A stretch of DNA of 64,000 bases from Bryoerythrophyllum caledonicum (GCA_963971425.1 OZ020515.1:39413198-39477197), one strand, 5' to 3'; positions 34,925-47,276 are shown, counted from the stretch's first letter. Translations and numbers: made by a program. The notes: generated by a model not told the origin, from the letters alone.

Positions 34925-36238
34925 CTAGTATAAGTTAAAAAATTTAGCAAAATATTTATCTAAAATATTTCCAAATTATAGTAGTATTATTACACTAAAT
35001 ATTATTATTAGTGTGGTTGTTTGATGGCTCCTACAAGATCATGTTAGGTTTTTAGCATTTTCCACTTTGTACAATTAGCTCCCTCTACAACAGCCCCAAC
35101 TCCCTCTACAGAAGCCCCAATTGTTTAAACAACCATTTATTAGAAAAGTTAGTTCCCTGTGACAACAACCCTAATTGTTAGAATTATAACAGCCAGCTCC
35201 TTCTACAACAACCTAAACAAGCTGTTATACATGAAATGGGCGATGTTACAGATGCTCTTGTAAGGGAGCTGACTATACATTCGAACCAGAACCTTTGGTG
35301 AGGAATATAGTCAAAGAATTTTAGGGAATAATGTAATCCTAAGAATGAATTCAAGAGGATATTGTTCCAATCACAAATATTCCTTTGACTACAAACATGC
35401 TCAAACAATCTTGATGCATGGCATCCACCCACGTATTTCGGACCAAATCCAGATAACTAGATCAATCTCAAGGCTAGCAACCAATACCATTCCAAGACCT
35501 CCAAAACTAAGTGCCAACAATTTGATTCATATCAGGAAGAGATCGAAACTATCCCACCATCTTGGTCTACGAAATCACTAAAAAGTAGATAAAGCAATAT
35601 AAATTTAGAATTTTGTTCCGGCATAACAGCAGAGAGCAATCTGAGCAAACTTTTCTCCCACTATATACTCAGATAGAATAACAAATTATGTCTCTTCCGC
35701 CGCAAAAAAAATGCAAAGAACATTAAGTGATTGACCTCGATAAATGCCAACAGAATCAATGCGCAATGTTCAGAAAAGGAACTAAACACGACATAAATCT
35801 GATTATAGGGGTGACATTGGCACCAAAAATTATCAAGAAAAAGGGAACAAAGGTGTGGCACAAATTCCAATTTGGAAGGTTTCTACTTGACTTTTACGTA
35901 ACAAACTGCAACATGCCAGGTTAAGATCTTCACACCGCTCTGCCAACGATGGTCGTCCTGACCTTATTTCAAAAAATCACGTGACATGCAACACTCCCCA
36001 TCCCCAAACCTGCTGCAGCAATTCATGTCACAACAATCCTCCTCAATAGACATGCTGGTGGAAACCACCTACCTGACAGATAGACTTCTGTCCCGGACCA
36101 GACTGTGCTGAAGGAGTAGAAATTATCTCTTCAGCAAAGTGTCATCCCATCTCAACTCTTCCACTTGATCAGTTGAGCCAAGACGGGGAAGAGGCCGCAA
36201 CTCATCGATTCGCAACGCTGCATCCGTCCCTCACCACC
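34925..36238. other. flank downstream of the GAUT gene
   Basis: No convincing gene. A short tandem repeat (CAACAGCCCCAACTCCCTCTA) lies at about 35075-35215. The right part, from about 36.0 kb, probably contains the 3' untranslated region of the GAUT gene, which ends at 36239. Confidence 0.4.
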
Positions 36239-39211
36239 CTACGCCGCTCTGTCCAGAATGTTACATTGCCGGATGAACTCGTTCGAGTAGTTCACGTACT
36301 GCGACCAGAACCGCCGCAGCTGCGGAAACGCGATGTCCAGCCACGGCTTCGCCTGCCCGTTGTAGTGCACCACGGCCGCCTTCTCCACCGCCTCCACGCT
36401 CGACTTCGCGTTGTACCCCAGCCCCAGCATGTGCCACGAATCCGGGATCGCCTGCACGTTCCCGTCGAACGCGATCAGCGCCGGCGGCAGCGTCCCCAGT
36501 CTCCACAGCGTCAGGTTCAATTGCAGGTTCTGTCATCACAGCCCCACCACACACTTCACTCATCCTTCCCATGCAACCGCACCACTCCAACCATCACTCA
36601 CATGCATACATCCGCTCTGCCCACGCCACTCCTCCGCTTCCCCACAACGCTGCCAAGGGTACCGTACTCTACTGCTCTTCGACATCCTCGCAACACCTTC
36701 ACCCTCGACACGGCTAAACCTATATCCTCAAATGCCATCACTACTTGTCTCAACACTGCTCCCCACCCGCCACGACTCTACACCATTACACCGCTTTCCA
36801 TCAACTCCGCTCCTGCACACACCACTCCAGCACCGCACCTGTTTCTGCCAATAATGGTACACTCGGGTGATGTCCGCCTTCCTCCAAGCGCGCAAATCGA
36901 ACACGTTCATCCCATAAGCCCACGCGCACTTGTCCGGGTCGAACGTCGACGCGATGATCGGATGCGAAAAGTTGAAGTAGTTCTTGAACGTCTTCGACAT
37001 CACCCACGTGTCGTCCCCGCGACACGTCTCCACCGCACCGTTCACCTTCCCGTGCAGATCCAGATCAAACAACGGGCTCAGGTCTTTCTGCACCACCACA
37101 TCGTCGTCCAGAAACACCACCTTCTCCAGATCCGGAAACAGCTGTTGCACCAAACACAACCACACTTCAACGCTCATCATCCCACATCTCGCCTTCTCAC
37201 CCACTCCAACCCCCACTCACACATCCACCACACCTCGCCCACTCCTGCCGCTCACACCATACAAACTTCACGCATCACAAGCCACAGCTCAGAATCATCG
37301 CGTCCATCTCAAATCCATCACACTCACACAACGCCCTCTGCCCTCAAACTCCCATTCCATACACAATCCTTGCCCACCAAAACTCAGCCGTGTCTGCGCC
37401 AGACGGGCTGCCACAAAACTGCCATTCACACTCACGTCTGGCAGGTAGATCCGCAGGTGGTTCATGATCGAGATGTACTTGGGCGACCGCGCCTGCAGGT
37501 ACGCCGCCAAAATCGTCGGCGAGTACTGGCTGATGTTCGCCCCCGCCGCGTGGTCCCCGTGGTAGTAGTACTTGATGTCCTGCGAGCTCTCCATCGCCTC
37601 CAGCACCGGCACGTTGTCCCGCGTCAGCCACTCGAACTGGTGCACCCCCTTCACCTCCACGATCGCCGGCGCCAGCGGGTTCAGCGCGAACCACGCGTGC
37701 ATCGCCGCGTGCGTCTTCTTGTCCGTGATCACGTGGAACACGATCTTCTCCGGCGCCAAAGCGTTCCGGATCGTCGACCTCACCACCACCGCCGCCGCCA
37801 GCACGTTGTCCGTCGCCACCACCAGGTGCTGCAGTGCCGGGTCCGTCAGCCGCGGAGCCAGGTCCGGCGACGGCAGGTCCTGCCGGGCGCGCGCGTTGCT
37901 CGAGTACTCCCCGGTCAGCTTCAGCGCCAGGCAGTGCAGGCCCTTCGGCACCCCGCTGCTCGCGTAGTGCTTGTACAGGGCCTCTTGCAGCTTCGCCGCG
38001 CGGACCTTCTCCTCGTTATTCTCCACCTGCACACCACCCGCGCCATTCAGTCCACGCACTCCTACACCTGCTGCCATCACCTCAACCTAATTGCACCCAC
38101 GGACTCAAATCGCCCAATTGTGCCACAAGGATGTTTCGAATGTACCATTGACTTCATGCGCCGCAGAAGAGTGGGCACGTCATACTGCTTGTGCCGAGCT
38201 TCTTCTAAGAGTGCGTCCATAGTGTCAGGAACGTCCGCTACGTCGTCGTTTCCAGTGTCAAAGAGTGCAGAGTATTTATCCACAGCCTTCTGCACGTAAC
38301 CAGCAACCATCGGGGTCAGATTTTCTTACAAAATACTAAAGCTCATTACATGATAAATTCATGTATTCTGACATTCAAGGGGTACATTGACAAAGTAGGA
38401 AAACTTACCGGAGAGCCATGTCTTTTCCATGATAATCTGGGCCCAAGTCTCCTTCCAAAGCAATCTGAAAGCCACAATCAACAGGGAACACGTCAGTATC
38501 TCACTACAGAAGGTACATTACCCACATTGTTTAATACAATCCTTAACTACTGCGCAAATCTTGAAGACCGTGGATTAACTAGCACGAGAAATATTTCAGA
38601 AGATCGAAAAGATAGATGCTGGCTGCTTTGGAATCTCCACTAAGAGCACAAATCTCAGGTCCACGACTGAGATGAAACAGTGGCATCTAAAACGTCGTGA
38701 CTGAAGTAAACCTGATCCGATAATCAGCAACGAGGAAGATGTGAGATGCAATGTTCAGTCGGAAGTTCAGCGAAAACATGAGTTCGGTAAACTCCAAAAT
38801 CTACGCCAAGAGATTTTTAAAAATCAATAAAAGCGAGTAGAGAATCCAAGATCCACTGCTTACGGACAAGCACGCTCTGAAGAGTGCACAAACTGCGGTA
38901 AACCTAGAACTTTCCCCATTTTTCAAACTGCAGCTCACAGATACCCACTTCCACACTCCCCATTCACCATTCTTGCACGCAGGAAGCCACCCATTCGTAC
39001 CTAGAGACGTGCAATTGCGGACGCCGTCCAGCGTCACCAGCGCGCTCGTGATGAACACAAACGGCAGAAAGAACGCCAGCGACAGTATCGTCCAGATCAG
39101 GCACCGGTAACTCAGGTACCGCGCCGCGCTCTTCATCTTCAGGGGATCCAGAAACCCGGGCGACGTCGATATCGTGATCCGTCTCATGCTGGGGGAGATG
39201 TGGACCTGCAT
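36239..39211 (-). CDS. galacturonosyltransferase-like GT8 enzyme, GAUT12/13/14 clade
   Basis: Six exons join in phase on the minus strand: 39211-39001, 38464-38409, 38289-38146, 38026-37436, 37141-36839 and 36529-36239 (1596 bases, 531 aa). Family members are 532-535 aa. Donors and acceptors are GT-AG throughout. GT8 GAUTs are Golgi type II membrane proteins that build pectin homogalacturonan or, for GAUT12/IRX8, affect xylan. The start MQVHISPSMRRITIS matches the GAUT13/14 N-terminus. A membrane segment spans about residues 37-61. DCFGRRLGPRL is encoded across exons 1-2. The metal-binding DDD is at 346-348 (VVFLDDDVVVQKDL), followed by CAWAYGMNVFDLRAWR, HMLGLGY at 468-474, and H-Y-N-G with KPW at 490-498. 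All key residues are present. GC-rich third positions keep the opposite strand open. It should be functional. Substrate specificity cannot be read from the sequence. Confidence 0.95.
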
Positions 39212-40495
39212 TGTGGGCCGCCGCCTCGTCCCCCTCGCGCCTCAGCCCCTCCCAGATCCCGCGCCCCGCGCTCCACCTCCCCTCGCGCCCTCCACCATCC
39301 CTCCAGATCCCCTCCCCGATCAACGCGCCCGCCGCTCACTCCCCATCGAGGAACCAAAACCCTCGCAGCGCCCCCCTCACGCCATCCCCCACCTGCCCCT
39401 CACAAACCCGTCAATGCGCCATCACGATCCCCTCGCCATCCCGCTCGATCTTCTGCCCCCTCACTTCACCACCACACTCGAGCGCCCCGCGATCCCCAAC
39501 CCGGCGCTACTGAGCGAGCAGCGCCCACACGCCCAGCCAATGCCGCGCCCCAGCTGCACTCCAGCGACCCTGCGCTACGTTCCCGGGTCAGCTCGGCTCG
39601 TTGATACGCCCCCTCCAAAGACCGAGCCTCCTCGCTCCAGGCTCATGCAGCACCTGGCTCTGCTGTGGTCTGGTCCGCGGGAGTGCGCCCTACGCCTGCA
39701 TCGCGCGCTCTGTGTCGCGGGTGGCGTCCGACTGCCTCCCTCGCTCGCCCAGCTCGCCCTCGCCGCGACCACCCCACACTCTCCCTTTGCCGCCGCGACC
39801 GACCCCGTTCCCCGCCCACCTGTCTCGTCCAGGTACATGAGCCGTCAAGGTCGTAGATTTCTCCTCACGCGGGTTTCGGCGTTGTGAAAAACGGCTGTTA
39901 TTCGTAAATTCTCCTTTCGGGTTAAATTTGCGCTGGGATGGAGTCAATGGTTCGTAACTTGTGTGATTATGGTGTTTCTATTTTAAGGGTCCAGTCCAGG
40001 ACTTAAGGGCAATCATTGGGGCTCTGGGCCAGTGGTAAGGTGGTGTGTGGAGATGGGGGACCTGTATGGGTTTGAATATGTATTATTCAGTTCTGGTGGA
40101 TGAGTTTGTTGAGTTTGATTGGAAGGGTCGAAGAACTTGACTCCGAAGGGAATTGTCCGAGAACCGGATTCGGAATCATTCTGTAATCTTTGTGCTGACC
40201 TCAGAAGTGGGGCTCTGCAGACTGGTCACCAGGCGACTTGACTGTTGGTCTTGCGTGAGTCTGGTGGATCCCTTCGAGAAACATTGACAAGGTTCACTGC
40301 GGTTGTTGCTTATCTTGAATCAGAATATTTTGTGAGAAGAACGATCTCCGGGTATGTTTCAACAAAAGATCATGTTTACATCAGGGAAATGGAGATATTG
40401 CTATGGAGACTGTCCCAGAGAAGAGTCCAAGTCGCCGACCACAATCAAGATACAGTTATGACAAGCTACAGGAGAGGAACCAACCAAAAGACGAT
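39212..40495. promoter_or_regulatory. promoter and leader region of the GAUT gene
   Basis: C/T-rich sequence to about 39.85 kb, read on the minus strand as a G/A-rich 5' leader, then ordinary intergenic DNA up to the end of the RRM gene at 40496. Both genes point left, so this stretch must hold the GAUT promoter and the 3' end of the RRM transcript. No TATA box was identified with confidence. Long plus-strand ORFs here are composition artefacts. Confidence 0.45.
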
Positions 40496-41979
40496 CTAAG
40501 AGGCTTTGAGAGCTTCGGCTTCAGCTGCAGCCATAGGGTCATCCACAGCAGCAGCATCGTCCGCCTCGGTTTCTCCCTCTCGTACCTCTCTTAGCTTCTT
40601 TCGCTCTGCTTCCTCCGCAGCGCTCACCGTCGCCAGATGCTCCGCGTTCAGCCGCTTCATCTCCTCCTCTTGCTGCTGTCGCTCAAACCACGTATCGGCG
40701 TCCGCCCACACTGCACACATTCACGAATTTTGGCAAGTACGGGTTACGTTGCCATGAAAGGTGAAGGTAGCAACCAGCCTCTATGAAACAACAAAACTCA
40801 ATGGACATCAATTCCCGTTATCCTCGTACAGGTCACAACCTGGTACTGTTTTGTTCCTGTTAAGCGTTTACTGGAAAGTGGCAATACAACGACGAGTTCA
40901 TTTGATAGTTCGCATCAGGAAATCGAAGGGAAGTCATTTTAGGGTCAACTTGGCTTCGATACCAACCCATCTATTTATCCAATACAAACTTGATTGATGC
41001 AAATAGGACATGAACATAATAATGCGGCTGGAATAACAACAAAATGACAATGCATAAAACTTGCTGATTCCATACCTGCTTGCGAGGCCCATCCCTGCTC
41101 TCCTCCCTTGATCTTCTGAGGTTGTGCGAAATTGACAGTCAGAACACGACCATAGAGCTCACCATTGTGCATATTGTCCATGGCAGCTGCGGCATCTTCT
41201 TTCTCGAAGTAAGTGATGAAACAGAAACCTCGGTGCTTCTGAGTGGCCTGATCTAAGGGCATTGAGATGTCTTTGACATCGCCGAAAGGGATGAAAGCTG
41301 CATGGACGACTTGCTCCGTGACGTTCTCCTCCAGACCCCCTGTGTTCCGCAAGACAAAAAGCACGTTACAAGATAGACTCCACCTCTTTCAAGGCTAACA
41401 GTCCAAAATGCGTCCTGTAGACGTAACAGGAGATGCTTGTGATGGCAGAAAAACAAACTACAATAAAATCTTGACCATCTGAATGTCCCATGTACTACGT
41501 TCTTGTCGCTTACTACTAAGCCCGCCTTTCAAAATTTATACTAATCGTTTCTAACATTCACCCAAAAATCGCACAATTTAGGGTTTTAGTTCTGACAGAG
41601 AACCCTCACAAGAATCTCCCAGATACAAGTCCATTAAGGTTACGATCCTAGAGCTGCACGACCTAAATAACTCTCAGAATGCAAGTATTTCGAGATGTTA
41701 GGGTTTTAGGACTTTAGGGTTTCCTTAAAAAATCTTCCCGGTTAGCAAAGATTTCTCAGATAAACCAAGCGAACTCAAGCAGACTGATAGACTAAAAAAA
41801 CCCAGCTAACGACCTCTCAAAAACAGGTAAAAACCTGAGACAACCCCTCGTTGATATAAGTCCTAAAACCCTACTAAACCCAAAACCCAAAACCCAAGTC
41901 ACTGAACAAGTTGATCACCAAAAAGAGGGCAATGTGTGCTCTTACCGGCGTAGAGAGTGGTCTTGGGATTGGCAGCCAT
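40496..41979 (-). CDS. RRM RNA-binding protein, cyclophilin-E RRM-like (AtE1-type)
   Basis: Three exons join in phase: 41979-41946, 41339-41076 and 40710-40496 (513 bases, 170 aa). The donors are GCCG|gtaag and GCAG|gtatgg and the acceptors end in ACACAG and GTGCAG. A single RRM spans about residues 7-85, with RNP2 LYAGGL at 9-14 and RNP1 RGFCFITY at 48-55. The usual Gly or Ala at the fourth RNP1 position is Cys. The body (HAAFIPFGDVKDISMPLDQATQKHRGF, given here in outline) and the segment GGEQGW...WADADTWFERQ are close to the N-terminal RRM of cyclophilin E (PPIE). The protein ends in a charged coiled tail with no peptidyl-prolyl isomerase domain, as in plant homologues such as Arabidopsis AtE1. 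It is probably nuclear and RNA-binding. Intron 1 and the leader side contain several AAACCCTAA telo-box words, common in growth-regulated housekeeping genes. Confidence 0.92.
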
Positions 41980-42202
41980 GCTTGAATTTCTGGCTCTGGA
42001 CTCAACTCATGAGCTTGTGCAACTCAGCAAATCGCTCGCTCGCTCGCTCGCTCACTCAGACGATCAATCAATCAGTCTCTTGCCTGTGCAATTCTTCAAC
42101 CACACCATGGTCCCGGAATTGAGTGCGAATGCGGAGTGAGTTCCGATCGCTGACGAGTTTAGGGTTTAGCCATTCCACACGACCTTTCTCTCGTCCTTCA
42201 TG
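41980..42202 (-). promoter_or_regulatory. 5' leader and proximal promoter of the RRM gene
   Basis: On the minus strand this is an A/G-rich leader with a GAGC/CGAG microsatellite (plus strand GCTCGCTCGCTCGCTCGCTC near 42033). A TTS of the AAACCCTAA class (plus strand TTTAGGGTTTAG) lies near 42160. A TTAA-family element begins at about 42203, so only about 220 bp of native promoter separates the ATG from the transposon. Confidence 0.45.
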
Positions 42203-43133
42203 TTTCCCCTAAAGGACCAGAGTCTCCTTCGGGGGGATTTCTGATTTTGGGCAGGTTCCTAAAATTCGAAAAAAATTCCTTTTTCTCTGAAATTTTTATT
42301 CTAAATTTCCTCTGATAAGAGATTCGTGGACATATTTTTATTTTGTTTTTTGGATTTGTGGTTTGAAAGATAGTACCACTTAAAGCCAAAAGTGGGGACA
42401 CCGGGCACCTCCAAAATTTTTGACAAAAGTTTCTATTGACATTGAGATTTTTCACACACATAAAGAATATTTCCTTTTCTAGAAATTTTCCCAAAAAAAT
42501 CTCGTCTTCAGTGTAAACAGGCATTTTATTCCAAGTCAAACATTTTCACACATTGTCGGGCAACGGGGGAAAAAAACTTCATCTTTTCTACATAAAACCT
42601 AGAGATCTTCAGATTTTTCACTTTTTATTTTCTCAACAACAATATGTGGTGAAAACCTTCTTATTGACCGTTTGGATTATCATTTGAATACATACGTAGT
42701 TCACAAAAAAATAAAACGTGAAATGGCAATTTTTGAACTTCCACTCCTTGCACACTTGTTTTGAATATGCTACACCCCTTTTTTACCTCTAAAAATTGGT
42801 ATGTCGGGAAATAACATCATGCTTAAGACGACGGTAAGAGATTTAGACCTTGTACAATGCAAAGATTTGATACAAAGTGAAGTCAAAGTTTGCTAATCTA
42901 CTCAACACAGGGAAGAAAATGAACCATTGTTTTGAATTTAAACACTAAATTCTATCAATCCGTGCGATGGATTGGAACCAAAATTTTATGGCATGTTTAT
43001 ATAGAAGTCTATCTTAAGATCTTACGGTTGAAAATCCGAAATTCACTTTAAAATGTGATTTTCATGTCTCTTTGGCAGTGGCAGTTTTGGACTGGTTTTA
43101 GAGCGAAAGTGGTCGTGGTCCTTTAGGGGTTAA
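42203..43133 (+). mobile_element. TTAA-family element, long type, copy A1
   Basis: The left end is TTTCCCCTAAAGGACC and the right end is TGGTCCTTTAGGGGTTAA, an inverted repeat of about 14-16 bp with the left TTAA mutated. Length is about 930 bp. The interior has no intact ORF and is shared with copies near 2.6, 44.2, 46.3, 48.7, 53.5, 54.4 and 57.2 kb. TTAA flanks with C-rich tips suggest piggyBac- or Sola3-type mobilisation. Confidence 0.75.
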
Positions 43134-43601
43134 CCCTTGAACGTCACAAGCTACCGGTGGTGCCCACCGTATTCTACATGTACGGTGTCGTATTTCAAAT
43201 GTATGGCGTTGAAATGTACGGTGTCGTATTTCAACATGATAAGGTTCATGATTCCCCAATGAAAGATGTTAGTTGAAGATTCTTCAATCCAAAGGTGTAT
43301 GTCTTGCTAAACTATAATACATGTTTAGTGTTCCATAGAGTTAAATACGGTCTTGTATATAGGGTTCCCGACTAACGTTTAAGGGTGAACTCTTTAGCAA
43401 TTGTATGTTTAGTTCAGGCAAGTATTTATGTGTAGAATACAAAAAATACATTAAAGTTTAGCAAGACTTACACCTTTGGATTGAAGATTCTTCAACTTAC
43501 ATCTTTCATTTGGGAGTCATTTCAATATCTGAACCTTATCATGTTCATATATGGCACTATACATGTCCATCAATGGCACAATTTGACGTTTTACGGGTTA
43601 A
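43130..43601. mobile_element. TTAA-flanked foldback element with long arms
   Basis: The left end is TTAACCCTTGAACGTCA and the right end is TGACGTTTTACGGGTTAA, closely inverted. The arms are long: AGTTGAAGATTCTTCAATCC at about 43268-43290 recurs inverted near 43475-43495, and the similarity extends most of the way to the tips, leaving a central loop of about 80-100 bp. It shares its left TTAA with the right TTAA of copy A1. Non-coding. Confidence 0.75.
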
Positions 43602-44155
43602 GGTTAACCCCCCTGTGAGTGATAAGTTAAGCAATGTGCATATATAGAGAGAACAAATTATAATAGGTCTATTTTTAGTCATGTCTCATAGAAATACAAA
43701 TTCAAGTGTTTTCATATTTTTCCAATGAATTTTCAAAGTGCGCTGCCACGTTTAGCGAGTGGCCGCCAATAGATACCTCTGGAAAGCTTCGATCGTAAAT
43801 ACGGGATCCTTACTTATGGCAAACCATTATTTAGAGTTGAATGGGTGGTAATGGGATGGAAGTGAGTTGAATATACCCTAATTTCATAGGTTGTGGTTGG
43901 TTACCAAGGAGTGCCGTATCTTTATTTTTGAATGGAGGAGGTTTAACTATGAAAGAGATTTATAGATTTCATGGTAGAAGCCTTTTTTTGTATTGGATTG
44001 AACTATTTAGTCTTAGTAGGATGGTAGAGTTGTCACTTATGCAATGAATGTTTCTTTGTTCTATCATATAACATTTAAAATTATTTTAAATGGTTGAATA
44101 GCTTAATTTAGTGATTTTCTCCTTTAGCTCTTACAATGTTTAAGGTTTTTTTTTT
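43602..44155. other. AT-rich, no gene seen
   Basis: AT-rich non-coding DNA between two TTAA-family elements. Nothing recognisable. Confidence 0.4.
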
Positions 44156-45020
44156 TTTACCCCTAAAGGCCCAAGGCATTTTCACACCAAAAACACTTCA
44201 AAAATTCTTCCTTTAATGCAATGAGTGAGGATCAAAACAAAAACTTTTATTTCTACATCTAACCATAGGATCTGAATCAAGGCTTACTAAGTGGTGTCTT
44301 CACGAAATTTCATTAACTTTGATCGCACGGATTGAAAGATTATAGTGTTTGAAGTTAAGAAAACGGTTGATTTTTTCCCTTTGTTGAGTGGATCAGCACA
44401 CTTTAACTTCCGTCGATGTCAAATTTTTGCACTACACAAGGTCTAAGTTCATTACCATCATGTTAATCATGGTTCTACTTCCTTACATACCAATTTTTAG
44501 AGGTAGAAAGGGGGTGTAACATATTAAAAACAATTGTACAAGAAATGGAGGTTCAAAAATTGCCAATTCACATTTTAGTTTTTTTTGTGAACTAAACATG
44601 TCTTTGTATGAGAATCCAAATTGTCAATAAGAAGGTTTATACCACATCCTGTAGTAGAAAAAATAACATGAAAAAAATGAAAAACTCTAAGTTTTATGTG
44701 GAAAAGAAGAATTTTTTTGGTACCTTGCCCGATGATGTGTGAATGTGTGAAAATGTTTGACTTGGGTTGAAATGCTATTTTTCAATAAAGACAAGAAATG
44801 CTTTTTGACAATATGAAAGAAAATAATAGTAAGTGCTAGTATTGAAATTCTCACATTTGATAAAGTGTTATAGCAAAAGTTTTCGAAGTTGCCCGACCTG
44901 CCCGCTCTCCCCATTTGAAATTCAGAATCTTATAACTTTTTCAGTAAATATTGTCTCCTAAGGAACGTACTCAAACCTTCAAGAGTCCCTCAAGGGAACT
45001 CTTGGGCCTTTAGGGGTTAA
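44156..45020 (-). mobile_element. TTAA-family element, long type, copy A2
   Basis: The left end is CCCCTAAAGGCCCAAGG after a T-run (left TTAA decayed) and the right end is CTTGGGCCTTTAGGGGTTAA, a nearly perfect 16-17 bp inverted repeat. The length is about 865 bp. The interior is homologous to the other long copies, in inverted orientation relative to A1. Non-coding. Confidence 0.75.
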
Positions 45021-46250
45021 ATCTAGTTTCTTTGTTGAACTACAGTGAACAGTAACATTTGCAAGGACCATGTTTTCTATATCCTTTGAATTTATGAAAT
45101 ATTAAAAAAAAATTACTCAACGGAAGTTTTAGTAAGGTCATTTTGATTGATTGATTAATGATTCTCATGAAGTTTATTGATGAGTCAATAATCTAGTGAT
45201 TATATTCTATCATATGAGGTATCTAATTTGAAATCATATGGCATCTACCTTAATGGCCTTAAAATATAAAGCATTTTGTTTTGCTTACACGTAATTTATT
45301 TTGTGCCACGTTCAACTCTATTATCTTACTTTATGAAGACATCATGTGGAAATTATCTAAATCTTGAATTTCAATTATAGGTGCATGTAAAATGTGATTT
45401 ATTTGATAACCCTAAACAACTGAATTAAGCACAAATAATTAGTAGAAAGTAAGACATAAGTTGTCAAAGAAGTCTCACGACAACCATTATTATAACTGCA
45501 AGTTTCAATTAAAAAATAATGATCTATTGTTATCAAGAATCATTCGAGAATCTCATCTCAAGGTTAAATCATTATAATTACTTCATTACTTATTTCAAAT
45601 ATTATTGTGTATTCATTGGTGAGAAATGCACAACTTTTTAGTTTAATATGGATAAATATAATTTGTGTAGTACCACCAACTAAATCATTGTCATAATACC
45701 ATAGCACCATATCATGGATGCCCAAATGCAAAAAGTCTAAAATTTGTTCTTGGGAAACTATGACGGTGAAGAGAAGAACTTTGGTCTCCAAAGAATGTTG
45801 GTGTGAATGTAGTATTTATTTAGTCCACCACTGAATCTATAACCACATAAGAAAGGTACCAACAATCAGTTGTCTTCACTATCATTGCTTTTTTATTTGA
45901 TTTTTATTCTATCATTTTTTCTAGTAAGTTCGTAAAATATTGGATATTTTCTAGTCATCCTTTTTGTAGTAGGATTGACATAGACTGTTGAATTGCTATA
46001 GTGTTGATGTCTTTGAAGGTATCTATATTGGAGTTAGTTGAGTTTTAGATTATTTTTAAAAAAATCATGGATCATATGTGTACTACTAGTCATGCGCATG
46101 TTGTAATGACTATGAGGGGTCCACCTTCCATCCTCATGCAATAATGTCATTGACAAGCCGTTGGTATGTATCCATTTTGTTTCATTTGATTTAGGTGAGA
46201 ATTTGTCATTATAATACATAAATTCAATAAATTTAATAGAGAGGACTTGG
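45021..46250. other. AT-rich, no gene seen
   Basis: AT-rich non-coding DNA with short chance ORFs only. I see no repeat termini, RNA gene or coding pattern. Confidence 0.4.
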
Positions 46251-46857
46251 TTAACCCCTAAAGGACCAAGGCATTTTAGAGGGAAAAATCAATCCAAAAC
46301 TACCACTATCATAAGGAGGCATGAGAATCACGTTCTTGAGTAAACTTTTGCACTTTTAGCCGTATTACCTAAAGATAGACTTCTACATGAACATACCAGT
46401 TTTTTGTTGCAATCCACCGCACGGATTTAAAGACTATAGCGTTTGAAGTGCAAGAAAAAGTTAACTTTCACCCTTGCCCAACAATGTGTGAAAATGTTTG
46501 ACTTTGGTTAGTATGCTAATTTTCACAAAAGACAAGAACTTTTTTTTTGACGATATGAAATTAAATAATATTGTCTACCAATATTGAAAATCTCACATTC
46601 AATAGAGTATCCTAGCCTCATCCTAGCAAAAGTTTTTGGAGGTGCCCGACGTGCCCGCTCTCCCCCAAAGAAATTGAAAAACCCTATAACTTTTTCATTA
46701 AATGTTGTAAATAGAAAAAAATTGTTCTCACATTGATGTTTTAGTAACGTCCTTCTACAATAAAAATTTCAAAGAGTAATGTAAGAAATTGACATCATAA
46801 AAACCTAACCGAACCTTCAATTTGCAATTTTTGGGCACTTGGTCCATTAGGGGTTAA
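46251..46857 (-). mobile_element. TTAA-family element, copy A3, best-preserved ends
   Basis: The left end TTAACCCCTAAAGGACCAAG and the right end CTTGGTCCATTAGGGGTTAA are inverted repeats of 20 bp with one mismatch, including TTAA on both sides. The element is 607 bp and non-coding, shorter than its relatives through an internal deletion. It is the best reference copy for the family termini. Confidence 0.85.
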
Positions 46858-46930
46858 TGTGGTCTAGTGGCAGATTGTTGTACAATAGGCTCCAAACACA
46901 TGATGTGTTTGGTTCAAATCTAGCACCACA
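46858..46930 (+). other. tRNA-like or SINE-head sequence
   Basis: TGTGGT at the start pairs with ACCACA at the end, 73 bases apart. An A-box-like TGGTCTAGTGG and a B-box-like GGTTCAAATCT lie about 45 bases apart, as in a tRNA promoter. The D and T stems pair poorly and an AAACACA/TGTGTTT hairpin sits off position. It is more likely a decayed tRNA gene or tRNA-derived SINE head than a working tRNA. It begins one base after the TTAA of the element before it. Confidence 0.3.
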
Positions 46931-47276
46931 ATGGCATCTTTGGGTACTACATGTGCAATATAGTAGCTATGTGGGATTAATGTTTTATTTTTTAGGTTAT
47001 TGTTGAAGGTACCAGTCTTCAGGAGAATGGAGCATGGAGACTTGTTCAAAGATACAAGTAGTTTTCATAATTTTCAAACTACTTTATTGTGTCTTTTAAC
47101 AATCAAAGAGTGTATATGATGTTATTGGCATTCAAATTAGACATGAATCCAATTGTTTGGTTCTACAGTGTTACAAATGCATAAGGGTAAAGAAAAAAAA
47201 TAGGGAAAAAAATAAAACTTCAAAAATATATTGCCATGGTCAATTTTAAACATTTTTAGGCAATTTTAATTAAATT
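46931..47276. other. AT-rich, no gene seen
   Basis: Non-coding, AT-rich. It may include the body of a SINE following the tRNA-like head, but no tail or target duplication was found. Confidence 0.3.

Noticed and set aside
36173-38299. 708-codon plus-strand ORF, Arg/His/Pro-rich
   Set aside because: It is antisense to the GAUT gene and crosses its introns. It is open only because of high GC at third codon positions. The spliced minus-strand protein matches a known family over its whole length.
39174-39887. 237-codon Pro/Arg-rich plus-strand ORF
   Set aside because: Lies in the C-rich leader and promoter of the GAUT gene. Composition artefact with no recognised domain.
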